Shown: piece by piece, positions 7,573-16,573 of the stretch | How positions within the stretch are numbered: position 1 is the stretch's first letter | How the letters are laid out: each line of letters starts with the position of its first letter | From: Thaumasiovibrio sp047250365 | GTDB taxonomy: Bacteria; Pseudomonadota; Gammaproteobacteria; Enterobacterales; Vibrionaceae | Assembly: GCF_047250365.1 (NCBI RefSeq) | Contig: NZ_JBLBVL010000002.1 | Span: forward strand, 1 to 64,000 | Direction: 5' to 3' | Length of the DNA: 64,000 bases | Position numbers and translations under genes: made by a program | Notes under the pieces: model-generated | Told to the model about the DNA's origin: nothing | Seen by the model: only the letters and a program-made list of their open reading frames with translations | Database searches by the model: none

Positions 7573-8235
7573 TCAGCTATATTGCTTTGAATCCAATATA
7601 CGTCTGCTTCTTTGTTCTGTGAGTAATGACGCCTCTAAACGCATCACTTTGTAGTCTGTATTTAGCGTTACCTTCGTTGGAATTCCATTTTGTAAAACTT
7701 CTACTTTCCATAAACCATTCAGAAACTTAAGCTCACCGATAGCAACAATACGGCCATTTGAATCAAAAACACCAACCTCATCCAACTCACGAATACTACC
7801 CACCGGGGTAAAAAATACGACTGTGCCGACTTTATAACGAGTATCTTCCGTGTCAATTTCCACCGAAACATAACCTCGTACAGTGGTTACTCGCGGCACG
7901 ATAACATACGGCACACTGACTTTTGATTGAGAAAGCGTTTGATGAACTTCTGTTGTGAATATCGTCGCATCTTGGCTATACCACTCTTCCCCCCCCTGCT
8001 CCAAGCGATGATGAAAGTAAGCGGGTGGCAAGTTTATCATTTGAGCAAAGCGAGATATAAAGTCGGTATTAAGACCTATCGTTCCTTGTAAATAGCGCGA
8101 AAAAGCCGATTGCTTCATGCCCATCTCTTGCGCTGCTTGCGCCTGGGTGATTCTATGTTCTTTTTTATATTGATACCAACTCGCTTTGATTTTACTTAAT
8201 ACCTCATCATCATACGCATTAATTTTCTTTGCCAT
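7573..8235 (-). CDS. XRE-type repressor with S24/LexA-like C-terminal domain
   Basis: The 220-residue protein has an N-terminal helix-turn-helix (ITQAQAAQEMGMKQSAFSRYLQG, about residues 29-51) as in phage CI repressors. Its C-terminal region (about 110-190) resembles the S24 peptidase/LexA fold. The autocleavage Ser/Lys pair is not obvious, so it may not be cleaved. A long dyad 38 bases upstream of the start (8274-8304) is a likely operator and suggests autoregulation. No phage genes are nearby, so it is a domesticated or chromosomal regulator of unknown targets. Confidence 0.75.
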   Translation of the reverse strand: MAKKINAYDDEVLSKIKASWYQYKKEHRITQAQAAQEMGMKQSAFSRYLQGTIGLNTDFISRFAQMINLPPAYFHHRLEQGGEEWYSQDATIFTTEVHQTLSQSKVSVPYVIVPRVTTVRGYVSVEIDTEDTRYKVGTVVFFTPVGSIRELDEVGVFDSNGRIVAIGELKFLNGLWKVEVLQNGIPTKVTLNTDYKVMRLEASLLTEQRSRRILDSKQYS

Positions 8236-8273
8236 TGTGTTTCTCGTTTACTTCATCACCACGGAACGATATC

Positions 8274-8304
8274 TCACATCAACGATTTAAAATCAGCGAT
8301 GTGA
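8274..8304. promoter_or_regulatory. Nested dyad, candidate operator of the S24-type repressor
   Basis: TCACATC (8274-8280) pairs with GATGTGA (8298-8304), and inside them GATTT (8284-8288) pairs with AAATC (8290-8294), all centred on 8289. Twelve of fifteen positions are symmetric. Its place just upstream of the repressor gene fits binding by a dimeric or tetrameric helix-turn-helix protein. Confidence 0.55.
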
Positions 8305-8529
8305 ACATAGAATAAAACGATTATAACACCGCGACAATAGTACCTGAAGGCAATGCCATTACAGGCCAGCCTATCTGGTTAAATAACTTGAAAGGCACTA
8401 TGTATATAATTGATTTAAAAAATTAATGATGTAGAAAAGGGAACAAGGGGAAGAGATCTCTTGGAAAAGTAACGAATACACTGTTTACCCATCGGTATGT
8501 CAGTCTAATTTCTTACTCTTATATTAAAT

Positions 8530-8555
8530 GGGGTAAGGCAATAGCACCTTACCCC
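8530..8555 (-). terminator. Terminator after the serine hydrolase gene
   Basis: GGGGTAAGG (8530-8538) and CCTTACCCC (8547-8555) form a nine-base-pair stem directly past the stop of the hydrolase gene. The T-run is better on the plus side (GTTTTTT) than on the minus side, so it may work in both directions. Confidence 0.65.
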
Positions 8556-8563
8556 ACCGTTTT

Positions 8564-9910
8564 TTAACGGAAGTTCTGCTCTACAATTGCACGAGCGTAT
8601 GGTGCCATTGATAGAGAGTTACGGTAGGTTGCCGAGAACCAAACAACAACGGTGTCTGTTTCCGGAGAGACATAAATCCCTTGGCCACCTAGGCCTGCTT
8701 TATACATATCGCCATCTGCAAACACTGAATCCCACTTATAAGAAGAGCCAAGAGGGTTGCTATCTTCACCGAAGTTACCAATCATGCGCTGACCTTGACC
8801 GCCCGCTTTAAACACGTCGATGTCACTCGCTTGATAAACACTCGTTAAGTAGTTCTCAGGAACAACTGGCTCTTGAGCAACCGCGTTCCAGCTTGGTGTA
8901 AATGCCGTCGCAAAACGCGCAAAATCACGTAATGTTGAAGCGAAGACACCACCGTTCAGTACGTCACCAGCGGCAGAAAGACCGACTACACCATCATTCT
9001 CCATGCCGATTTTAGTCCAGATGCGTTCTGATGCGACGTCATTCCAGTTTTTGCCTGTAACTTCTTCAATAATAAGACCTAACACTTGAGTATTAAGTGT
9101 TGAGTAGTCGAAGATTAAACCTTGATCTTCACGAAGATATTCTACATCCATTAACACAGAATCAATGGTCTCACCTGAAGTGGTTGCTCCACGGTGAGAT
9201 ACCGCAACAGCCAGACTGCGGCCAAGTGGATGTTGCATGCTCTCAATATTTTCTTGAGTTTCTACAATATCTAAACCAGAACGGTGATGTAGTAGGTTTG
9301 CAATCGTGATCTCGCCAACAGGCTTACCTTTGAACTGTGGCAAATAATCAGACGCTGTTTTCTCAAGATCAATCATTCCCTCGTTGCTAAGCATATTGAT
9401 CAGCAAACCCGTTAACGTTTTTGATGTAGAAGCCCAGCCATGTTTCTGATGGGGTTGCATACCAGGGTACTGTTCAAACACTAGCTCACCCTTGTGCACA
9501 ACCGCAATACCCTGCATACGACTACGTACATCATCAATTGCTTGCTGCAGTGGTAGCTCACCTAGCTTGGTGGTTGCTACGGTATTACCGATTTGTGGCA
9601 TCGGTGATTGGTCAAACTCTGCGACCGGACCCTGACGGTATAAAGTAGTAGTGGTGATCACTTCTGGAAGGTTCAAATAAGCAAACGCGCTGATATCGTT
9701 ACCTGACGCATAGTGAAGCGCACTATAGTCTTGACGAAGTTGCTTCATTTTCTCAGCAGATACCCCTTCAGCCCACACACTAACTGGCGTTAATGTATCT
9801 GGAATTGTATAGACTTCTTGCTCGTTCGCTACAGCTGATCCCATAGCAGCAGTCACCAATGCAACGACTAGCTTCATTTGAAAACCAGTACCTTTTGCTT
9901 TTAGCTTCAT
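8564..9910 (-). CDS. Secreted serine hydrolase of the beta-lactamase/esterase fold
   Basis: The 448-residue protein begins with a signal peptide ending near AVA-N (residue 29). The nucleophile motif S-x-x-K is STSK at 161-164, and the general-base tyrosine lies in DYSTLNTQVLG (Tyr269). This arrangement is shared by class C beta-lactamases, family VIII esterases and 6-aminohexanoate-dimer hydrolases. The YSTLN form and LLHHRSGLD segment fit the last two better than true AmpC. The ribosome site GAGG precedes the first ATG. It acts in the periplasm or outside. The substrate is not known and antibiotic resistance should not be assumed. Confidence 0.8.
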   Translation of the reverse strand: MKLKAKGTGFQMKLVVALVTAAMGSAVANEQEVYTIPDTLTPVSVWAEGVSAEKMKQLRQDYSALHYASGNDISAFAYLNLPEVITTTTLYRQGPVAEFDQSPMPQIGNTVATTKLGELPLQQAIDDVRSRMQGIAVVHKGELVFEQYPGMQPHQKHGWASTSKTLTGLLINMLSNEGMIDLEKTASDYLPQFKGKPVGEITIANLLHHRSGLDIVETQENIESMQHPLGRSLAVAVSHRGATTSGETIDSVLMDVEYLREDQGLIFDYSTLNTQVLGLIIEEVTGKNWNDVASERIWTKIGMENDGVVGLSAAGDVLNGGVFASTLRDFARFATAFTPSWNAVAQEPVVPENYLTSVYQASDIDVFKAGGQGQRMIGNFGEDSNPLGSSYKWDSVFADGDMYKAGLGGQGIYVSPETDTVVVWFSATYRNSLSMAPYARAIVEQNFR

Positions 9911-10224
9911 AAAAACCTCTAACTTTATGATTGGATTTAACTCTTCCTCATGAAAATAGGAGTCTGTGACTGAATCAAAGCTGAACAGGGTAATACTATT
10001 AGGAATATAACGGAAAAATAAGGATAAATATTCTCATTGGTAATAATAACAGGATGACCACACCAACACAAAAACACCTATCCTGTTGATAATAAAGAGC
10101 TTAAACCCAAGACATGTCGCGTACAATGTAATACTGCTACGCATATTTCGCTGACGTTTATAGTGTGAAGTTTGAGTGCTAAATTAAGTAATACCAAATA
10201 ACAACTCAGCCTTTCCAACTAACC
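9911..10224. other. Intergenic region upstream of the hydrolase
   Basis: No gene is visible in these 314 bases. They hold the promoter region of the minus-strand hydrolase and an inverted pair AACAGGAT (10048-10055) / ATCCTGTT (10080-10087) with a 24-base spacer. That pair could be an operator or a weak hairpin. Confidence 0.4.
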
Positions 10225-11319
10225 CTAATTGCCACTTTTCAGCTTAATCGCGCCTAACAATGAGCAATCAGCGGGTAACTTCGAACATGTCCGCGTATCA
10301 CCAAAACCTGCTTTATCAATAATATAATCGAGCTGATATTGCCGCTCAAAAGCGCCGAGATCGGCAAGCCCCCCGACGGCTCTAGGATCGCCATTTCCGC
10401 GTTGATCCCAACGAAGAACCTGTCCGTTTTGATCTCTGCTTAACTGATTGTCGGCCATGTTAATGGCAGGGCTATTGCCATTTAACGGTAACGTGAGTGT
10501 TGGGCCGTTATAACGGCCAATCTGGCCAAGTTGTGGATCTGCGCTAAGGTATGGTCGGCCACAGTTGAGTGCACGTTCAATCAAATTATTCGCGATATCA
10601 CTCTTAGGGTTATCGCGCCCCATGCAGGCAAGCCCGGCCTGCTCATCGGCGAGTATCGAGTTGTAGATGCGGGTCGATGCGCTAAAGGCGACACTGGCAC
10701 CGAACACGTTGAAATTAGACGCACTGGTGATATGCGTTATTGTTGCGCCGGGATTTTCGATAAAAATGGCTGCGCCTGATATGGCCCTATTTTGGTAGAG
10801 CGTGGTGTTAATCATTGCGAACGATTGGCCTTGATGAAATACCGCGCCTCCATATAACCACGCTTGATTATCTATCAAGGTCACCGAATTTAAGGTCAGT
10901 TGCCCCTGATTGAGTATCCCGCCACCGAGGGTAGCGCGACCATCACGAATATTGAGGTGTGCTAGGGTTAATGAACCGTGTTCGCCAACATGAAAGACCC
11001 TGCCAGCCCCTTGCTGTTGAATCGTAACACCATAGGCATGCCACAGGTGGTCATCCAGATACCCATTAATGGTAAGCGTGTCGTGAATGGTGGGTAATGG
11101 CTCGATAATCGTTATCCGTTGTGGCTGTTCAAACTGACGACTTTGAGGGTCGAGTCGAATAACATCTGCACCAGCCTGACGCTCGCTTTGCAAAATAGCG
11201 TCACGCAGAGAACCTGCGCCATGGTCATTGAGATTACTAACGTAAAAGGTGGCTGCATGAACAGATAACGCAGCCATTGCACTGATGGCAATGGCTGCGG
11301 CGGTGAGTCGGCGAGTCAT
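10225..11319 (-). CDS. Secreted parallel beta-helix protein
   Basis: The 364-residue product has a signal peptide (cleavage near VHA-A) followed by the pattern FYVSNLNDHGAGSLRDAI and repeated short beta-strand turns typical of right-handed beta-helix proteins with a choice-of-anchor Q type core. The C-terminus (DTRTCSKLPADCSLLGAI) looks like a degenerate CSLREAI motif, as if a second repeat unit has been cut short. It lies 45 bases downstream of the large DUF11-like gene on the same strand, so the two are probably co-expressed surface or secreted proteins. No catalytic residues are recognisable. Confidence 0.65.
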   Translation of the reverse strand: MTRRLTAAAIAISAMAALSVHAATFYVSNLNDHGAGSLRDAILQSERQAGADVIRLDPQSRQFEQPQRITIIEPLPTIHDTLTINGYLDDHLWHAYGVTIQQQGAGRVFHVGEHGSLTLAHLNIRDGRATLGGGILNQGQLTLNSVTLIDNQAWLYGGAVFHQGQSFAMINTTLYQNRAISGAAIFIENPGATITHITSASNFNVFGASVAFSASTRIYNSILADEQAGLACMGRDNPKSDIANNLIERALNCGRPYLSADPQLGQIGRYNGPTLTLPLNGNSPAINMADNQLSRDQNGQVLRWDQRGNGDPRAVGGLADLGAFERQYQLDYIIDKAGFGDTRTCSKLPADCSLLGAIKLKSGN

Positions 11320-11364
11320 CCTGAGCGCCTTTGAGTTAACGGCTATAACTGGCCATTAAACAGC

Positions 11365-14286
11365 CTAATTACATGCATTGTCGACAACACTAAAGTCAGC
11401 CAAATGTTTGGCACCATTCGGGTCTGCGGGCGCGATAAACGTACCATCGTTATCGATAATCGTAACGTTATCACCAGACTCATTGTAGGCTCCTAATAGC
11501 CCTTTAAGACGAATAATCTCACTTCTATCCATATTGCCACCCAGCTCATCAATGAGTGCTGTGGTAATCGGTTTATTCGTCACGCTATCGACGGGTACAG
11601 ATGAACCATTATCTAAACCAGAGTTAAGCAGTGCCGCCAGAAGTTGCCACGATGCCTGCAGTTTTTCTCGGCATGCTTTCGGACGTTTACTGCTATCTGC
11701 CTCTTTGCCAGGATTTGACCAGAACAATCCGAAGACATCTTCACAGTCAGTTAGATTTACCCAGCCTAGGTTTAAACTACCGCCAAGGTGGTCTTCAAAC
11801 ACATGACAGGTATAACCGGATGGCTCACCATACCCATCTTTCCCACCGTGTGTACGCCAGAAGCCAAGCGTTCTGGTTGCTCCCTCTTGTTCCACCTCAC
11901 ATCGTGCTTCTTTGGTCTGTGATAGTTGATTAGGTAGCCCAAAACGTACTGGCAGCGTCGCTAAGGTGTGTACCGTATTAACCACCTCACTTCCCGTTGC
12001 AATAATGCCTTGTTCGATACGCCAGCAACCGTTGCTGCCATCACCCCAGTCATTATCGTTACAGGTTGCCGCCCCGCGCTTGCCAAGTAATTGGTCTAGA
12101 TAACTAATACTTAGTAACGGGTCATCGACATCCACCAACAGACCCACGTCGCCTGTATTAACGATATCAATGCGGAAGTTCGCAGCCGCGCCTGCAGGAA
12201 CAGGATCGGTGAGGCACGTTTTCGTGACGGTATAACTTGGCGCTAATAGATCAACGATATGTCTACTTTTTGCTCTTGCCGTCGTACCTAATTCGTCAAC
12301 AAACTGTGCATTTACAACATTGATATAAGGGTCGGAATCTCCTGCTTGGGTTGTTCGAGTTGCTGCGATATCACAAGATTGATTCGGCGCAAGCTCTAGG
12401 TTCACACTACAGCTACTGCTGGTCACGTATGTATTTGATGGATCCAGCAGGTTACCCAGTTTGTTATCTAACAACTGTGTCAATTTAAGTGCGATAGCCG
12501 ATAGATTGGTGACTTTGAAGGTGTAATCAACACTATCGCCGACTTTAGAGAATCTATCGCCCTTTTTAACTACCGACACCTTCGCAGGAACAATATTTAC
12601 TGTCGCCTGATCTCGTTTATAGACTTTATTTGAGAAACCTTTCGGTGAGCAGCTCACTGAGGCAGTATTAACAAATGTACCCAGTTCACTGAATGTCCTA
12701 CTCGCATCAATCGTCTCTGTGGCACCATTTGCCAACATGAAGCCAATTGTGTGAGGATTGTTATCGCCATCACTATTGTGTGGATCGATAATAAGCATGG
12801 TATCCGTTAAGACACATTGCAGCGTCGGCGTCAGTGCTTCACTCTTATTCATCACCTCCAAACTATAATCAACTTTCGCCCCTTTAAGCGCGGTAACTGG
12901 GCCATCGCCACCATTTACGGTTTTGTCAAAGCTGATCTGTGGTTTAAATAAGTCCGTGGTTTTACTATCCGTTTCAGAGAAAGTGTCTTGACCACGTGAA
13001 TAGATTGCCGTGACATAATTTTTCACGCTTCCTGACGATGATGCCGGGGTGTAGGTGTAGTTAATTGTGCAATGGGTGTTCGGGTCTAGCGTCGCGCCAC
13101 AATCACCATCGCTGGAGAGGTCACCCGCTAGCGTATCTTTAATGCTGACTTTTGTTAACGGAAGGGCGCCAACATTATGCACCTCAACGGTGTAGTCAAT
13201 CGCATCGCCGACTTTAGACAGGCTATCGGCTGTCTTCACCACTTTAATGCCACAAAGATCAAAGTCGAGTAGCGCCAAATCTTCTATTTCAGCCGTTTCT
13301 GAATTCGACTGACGCGTTTCAACCAACATACTTTGCACACAAGGTAGCTCACTAAAGAAAGCAGAAAGGTTTATCCCGCCTTCAAAATAGACACCTTTCG
13401 GTAATTGTGCAGGGTCATTTGGGGCGCCATCACCTTTGAACTCATGGGTCCAAGGGGCCCACTCGGTATCTGAATTGATGATACCGCAGCCAAGATCATT
13501 GGCGTTTGCAGTATCGCAATCAGCACTGCTAACTTCAAATTGACGGTGTAAATGCCCTTGCGATGGCTGAACAGGGTCATTGGCGCAGGTTGGACAGATC
13601 GTTGGATCAACGGGCTCCCATGTATATAGCGCAGCACGGCCTATCGTGCGGTCTGTACTATTACCAGCAGCAGAATCTAAGTCAACCTGAACCAAAATGT
13701 CATTTTTATTGTGACTAGAGGAGAGTGAGCCATCACTGTTTTTGGTTAATTCAGACTGTAAGAACCAAAAACCATATGCGGCATCACCGGCATTGGAATA
13801 CCCATCGACACCAAAGTAGAGGTAGTAATCGCCGTCCGCTGCTTGATATAGGGCAGCAAAGACGTTTTGAATATCATTCTTGTCGTTTGATGAACCTAGC
13901 TTCCAACCCCAATCATTACAAGCACTTGGATCACTAGCGGTACAAATAAAGTTAATGGTATCTTTTGCACCATCTGCGATGTCATCACTGTCGCCCGTTG
14001 CCCCCCCGTTTACTGGGTCGGTAGCAAACACCGAGACTATCGCATTCGAAGGATTCACCGGGCTAGGCCCTTCTAGTGGGTTAACACAATCAGGATCTGC
14101 CCCATTTTCATCACAATAGATCATTGATGCGTCGTCTATTGCGGGTGCCGATGTGGCATCTTGCACCGTATTGGCGTCAAGTTCAAATAGCCCTACATCA
14201 TGAGCGGCATACAGCACACCGGACAACAAAGTCGACAACAGCACTACCGCAGATAAACGCTGTTTACCTTTATTTAAAGTAGTCAT
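11365..14286 (-). CDS. Large secreted protein with DUF11-like repeats and TLGFW domain
   Basis: This is a 973-residue protein with an N-terminal signal peptide (AVVLLSTLLSGVLYA). The first third is a Cys- and Asp-rich globular region. From about residue 345 there are four beta-sandwich units of the DUF11 type (for example KTADSLSKVGDAIDYTVEVHNVG and KKGDRFSKVGDSV). Near residue 805 comes a TRTLGFWRTHGG block, a motif that recurs in surface proteins with these repeats, followed by Cys-rich segments. No sorting signal or outer-membrane anchor is evident. The role is probably structural or adhesive at the cell surface, together with the beta-helix protein downstream. This is inferred from domain content only. 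Confidence 0.7.
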   Translation of the reverse strand: MTTLNKGKQRLSAVVLLSTLLSGVLYAAHDVGLFELDANTVQDATSAPAIDDASMIYCDENGADPDCVNPLEGPSPVNPSNAIVSVFATDPVNGGATGDSDDIADGAKDTINFICTASDPSACNDWGWKLGSSNDKNDIQNVFAALYQAADGDYYLYFGVDGYSNAGDAAYGFWFLQSELTKNSDGSLSSSHNKNDILVQVDLDSAAGNSTDRTIGRAALYTWEPVDPTICPTCANDPVQPSQGHLHRQFEVSSADCDTANANDLGCGIINSDTEWAPWTHEFKGDGAPNDPAQLPKGVYFEGGINLSAFFSELPCVQSMLVETRQSNSETAEIEDLALLDFDLCGIKVVKTADSLSKVGDAIDYTVEVHNVGALPLTKVSIKDTLAGDLSSDGDCGATLDPNTHCTINYTYTPASSSGSVKNYVTAIYSRGQDTFSETDSKTTDLFKPQISFDKTVNGGDGPVTALKGAKVDYSLEVMNKSEALTPTLQCVLTDTMLIIDPHNSDGDNNPHTIGFMLANGATETIDASRTFSELGTFVNTASVSCSPKGFSNKVYKRDQATVNIVPAKVSVVKKGDRFSKVGDSVDYTFKVTNLSAIALKLTQLLDNKLGNLLDPSNTYVTSSSCSVNLELAPNQSCDIAATRTTQAGDSDPYINVVNAQFVDELGTTARAKSRHIVDLLAPSYTVTKTCLTDPVPAGAAANFRIDIVNTGDVGLLVDVDDPLLSISYLDQLLGKRGAATCNDNDWGDGSNGCWRIEQGIIATGSEVVNTVHTLATLPVRFGLPNQLSQTKEARCEVEQEGATRTLGFWRTHGGKDGYGEPSGYTCHVFEDHLGGSLNLGWVNLTDCEDVFGLFWSNPGKEADSSKRPKACREKLQASWQLLAALLNSGLDNGSSVPVDSVTNKPITTALIDELGGNMDRSEIIRLKGLLGAYNESGDNVTIIDNDGTFIAPADPNGAKHLADFSVVDNACN

Positions 14287-14621
14287 AAGTTAATCTCATA
14301 TAATATTCAATTTGTTTGACAAGCAACTTATTTCATTGAAACTAATCTCCTTTAATCTGTTCTTGCCATATATATCAACTCAATTTTAGACGTTAATAAT
14401 TAATTGCACTTCTCAAAAATAAGAATATTTTTTTACGTTCAAAACGCCCCAAAGAAGCATCAGAAACAAAGCATTATGGCCAAATCAATTAATACTTAAT
14501 TAGTACATAAATAGCACAGTAGTATAAAAGGATTAACACTGGGTGATTTATAGCATCAAATACGCACTCTTATTTAACCACGTCACAAATAACGATTATA
14601 AATAACTGTGCAAATAAGACC
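14287..14621. other. AT-rich intergenic region
   Basis: No ORF is supported. It contains the presumed promoter of the large secreted protein gene. I see nothing else assignable. Confidence 0.5.
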
Positions 14622-14654
14622 TTAGACAGCGTTTCATATAAAAACGCTGTCTAA
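14622..14654 (-). terminator. Terminator after the dms ferredoxin gene
   Basis: TTAGACAGCGTTT (14622-14634) and AAACGCTGTCTAA (14642-14654) make a perfect 13-bp stem with a seven-base loop, 18 bases past the stop at 14672. The tail on the minus strand is only moderately T-rich. Confidence 0.65.
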
Positions 14655-14671
14655 ACAAAATAAAGCGAACC

Positions 14672-15169
14672 TCAGCACTCGGTGTTATTTACTGCGTTAT
14701 TCTCCACCAGCGAAATGGCAAAAAAATCACAACTTGAAACGCATTGTCCACAACCATTGCACACGTCGTTGTCGATACAAGGCTGTTGGCGTGGGGTTAA
14801 CGTAATGGCTGCCTGAGGGCAGGCATCGACACACCCCTGGCAATGAAACGCCACTGCGGGATTACAGCGATAATCAATGGTGGCCTTGAGCTTACCACTC
14901 GACAGTGCCCCTAAGCGGCAGGCACGAACACACGGATAACTGCCATGACAGCGGTCGCATTGTTCGCCCACTACCGGATAGTCATGCAAAAAGGCAATGG
15001 CGTTATTGGGGCACGCCTTAATGCAGTCGCCACATTGACTGCATTTGCTAAGGAACGTCACCTCGTCCGCCGCATTTGGCGGACGAGCAAACAAGGAGGC
15101 CTCGTCTGCCTGACTAAGCTCGGTTATACGCCGAAACAATGCCCTTTTTGATGGGTCAAACGTTGCCAT
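14672..15169 (-). CDS. NapF-like 4Fe-4S ferredoxin of the dms cluster
   Basis: This is a 165-residue cytoplasmic protein with four cysteine clusters: CSQCGDCIKACP, CDRCHGSYPCVRACR, CNPAVAFHCQGCVDACP and CNGCGQCVSSC. That number and layout match NapF-type ferredoxins, which assist maturation or electron supply of molybdoenzymes. Its ATG overlaps the stop of the chaperone gene by one base (TAATG), so it is translationally coupled. As last gene of the dms run it probably helps load or mature the DMSO-reductase-type subunits rather than the Nap system, which has its own napF far away in the window. Confidence 0.8.
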   Translation of the reverse strand: MATFDPSKRALFRRITELSQADEASLFARPPNAADEVTFLSKCSQCGDCIKACPNNAIAFLHDYPVVGEQCDRCHGSYPCVRACRLGALSSGKLKATIDYRCNPAVAFHCQGCVDACPQAAITLTPRQQPCIDNDVCNGCGQCVSSCDFFAISLVENNAVNNTEC

Positions 15170-15759
15170 TATTTAAACAAGGGGACGGGATCGACCACCA
15201 AGCTCATTTCAGATTGTATTTGCGCAATAAATAACGATGTTAGCTGCGCCAATGTCGCATAAAACGGGCTTTCCTCATTTTGACCAAGAAGTGCCAAGTA
15301 ACGTTGGCACCAAGGTAGTAGATGAATAGAAAGGTGCTCTACCGTCCCTGCCGTATCGCCCTCTTCCATTAAATGTGCCAAAACAAACAACATAAGCCCA
15401 AATTGATCGAGTGGTTGATTATGTATTTGAAAATCAATCCCCATGCGGTCTAAGAAACAATAGTATGCTGCAGTACTGTCCCCCATCACAATATTGTCTT
15501 TATTGAGATAGACCGAGCCCCACGGTGGCGCAACCATTTCTCCCTGCCCTTCGAACAACCGTGAATGGGTGTATTTATTCAAACTTGCTAATTGGGCTTC
15601 CATCTCTGAAATCAGCACCTCTGCGCGCTCACTCTCTGCCCATTGGTATGACTCCATCAGAAGACGCCATTCAGGCAATAGTGCCTGCACCCGCTCATCA
15701 TCCGGTGAATAATAAAATAGAGTCCCTAAACTACGAGGTAACAACGCCATATCTCTCAT
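15169..15759 (-). CDS. TorD/DmsD family molybdoenzyme chaperone
   Basis: The product of about 196 residues is all-helical in pattern, with FYYSPDDERVQALLPEW near the start and the family-typical LMLFVLAHLMEEGD...HLLPWCQRYLALL region. Such chaperones bind the Tat signal of DMSO/TMAO reductase subunits and hold them for cofactor insertion. The start at 15759 was chosen for AAGG eight bases upstream; a GTG at 15768 lacks a site. It sits between dmsC (copy 1) and the ferredoxin gene, so it probably serves both DmsA proteins of the tandem pair. A truncated relic of the same gene follows copy 2. Confidence 0.8.
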   Translation of the reverse strand: MRDMALLPRSLGTLFYYSPDDERVQALLPEWRLLMESYQWAESERAEVLISEMEAQLASLNKYTHSRLFEGQGEMVAPPWGSVYLNKDNIVMGDSTAAYYCFLDRMGIDFQIHNQPLDQFGLMLFVLAHLMEEGDTAGTVEHLSIHLLPWCQRYLALLGQNEESPFYATLAQLTSLFIAQIQSEMSLVVDPVPLFK

Positions 15760-15780
15760 TAACGACACCTTAAAAATGCA

Positions 15781-15798
15781 TGGGGGACAAAGCCCCCA
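15781..15798 (-). terminator. Short GC hairpin between dmsC copy 1 and torD
   Basis: A GGGGG (15782-15786) / CCCCC (15793-15797) stem with a short loop lies in the 46-base gap, followed by ATTTTT on the minus strand. It could attenuate transcription into the chaperone gene or protect the upstream message. The matching hairpin is present after copy 2. Confidence 0.5.
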
Positions 15799-15805
15799 TT
15801 AATAA

Positions 15806-16573
15806 CTACATGCCCATATTCCAGAGCTCAAAGAATCCCACGCGACCCGCAAATTCAGACGCGAGTACTAACACAGCAGCAAAAGAAGCCGGTACAACAC
15901 CCCTTGTTTTTACTTGCGATAAGCTCAAAATAGCTAGCCCTGCTAAGCCGACTTTTAGTCCCCAAAACTGCATGCTCTGTTCAAGCAAAGCTGGAGACGA
16001 TGCCGCCAAGTAAGTGAGATAACCTGGCATCATGGTCATGCCTGCTAGCAAGATAAGCATGGTCACATAACTGACCTTGTGGTTATTGCCAAGCATAACG
16101 ATCATCACCGACCCGACCGCTAATGCTGTCAATACCATCTGGATGACGGTGTAGGGCGTATTCCATTGAGCGACAGATTCAATGGTATAGATAGATGGGA
16201 TCACAAACAGCAGCGCGATACCTGCTAGGGACGCCGCCAAGCTCAGTGCTTTGGTTGCACCTTCCGCTTGCTGCCGAAAGGCAAAAACCGTCGTCGCAAA
16301 TAACAGGCCACCAAACAGGACCGTGGTCATAATCTCATTGCTCATCGGCGAGCGGCCCACACCAGCAAGAACATTAAAGGCCCTTAATGGCTGCCCTAAG
16401 TGGAACATCGATGCCCCACCACCAATGATCAGCAACACTAACGCTACCACCAATGCTTTAACATATGTTGAGTTGTCCAACTGACCAACTAGCATCATTA
16501 GCGTGGCGAAAAGAACAACACCGACGGCTGATTGTGCCAGTACGGTAAATATCACTAAAGGTAATTCGTGCAT
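15806..16573 (-). CDS. dmsC: DMSO-reductase-type membrane anchor subunit DmsC (copy 1)
   Basis: The 255-residue integral membrane protein has about eight hydrophobic segments and the start LPLVIFTVLAQSAVGVVLF typical of DmsC. DmsC binds menaquinol and anchors DmsAB to the membrane. ATG at 16573 overlaps the dmsB stop by one base (TGATG) behind GGAGGTGAAGTG, while a GTG one codon earlier is less likely. The protein sequence is identical to the copy at 20035-20802. Confidence 0.9.
   Translation of the reverse strand: MHELPLVIFTVLAQSAVGVVLFATLMMLVGQLDNSTYVKALVVALVLLIIGGGASMFHLGQPLRAFNVLAGVGRSPMSNEIMTTVLFGGLLFATTVFAFRQQAEGATKALSLAASLAGIALLFVIPSIYTIESVAQWNTPYTVIQMVLTALAVGSVMIVMLGNNHKVSYVTMLILLAGMTMMPGYLTYLAASSPALLEQSMQFWGLKVGLAGLAILSLSQVKTRGVVPASFAAVLVLASEFAGRVGFFELWNMGM

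Noticed and set aside
8564..9910. AmpC beta-lactamase
   Set aside because: The motif set (STSK, YSTLN) and long N-terminal extension fit family VIII esterase or dimer-hydrolase relatives better than true class C enzymes.
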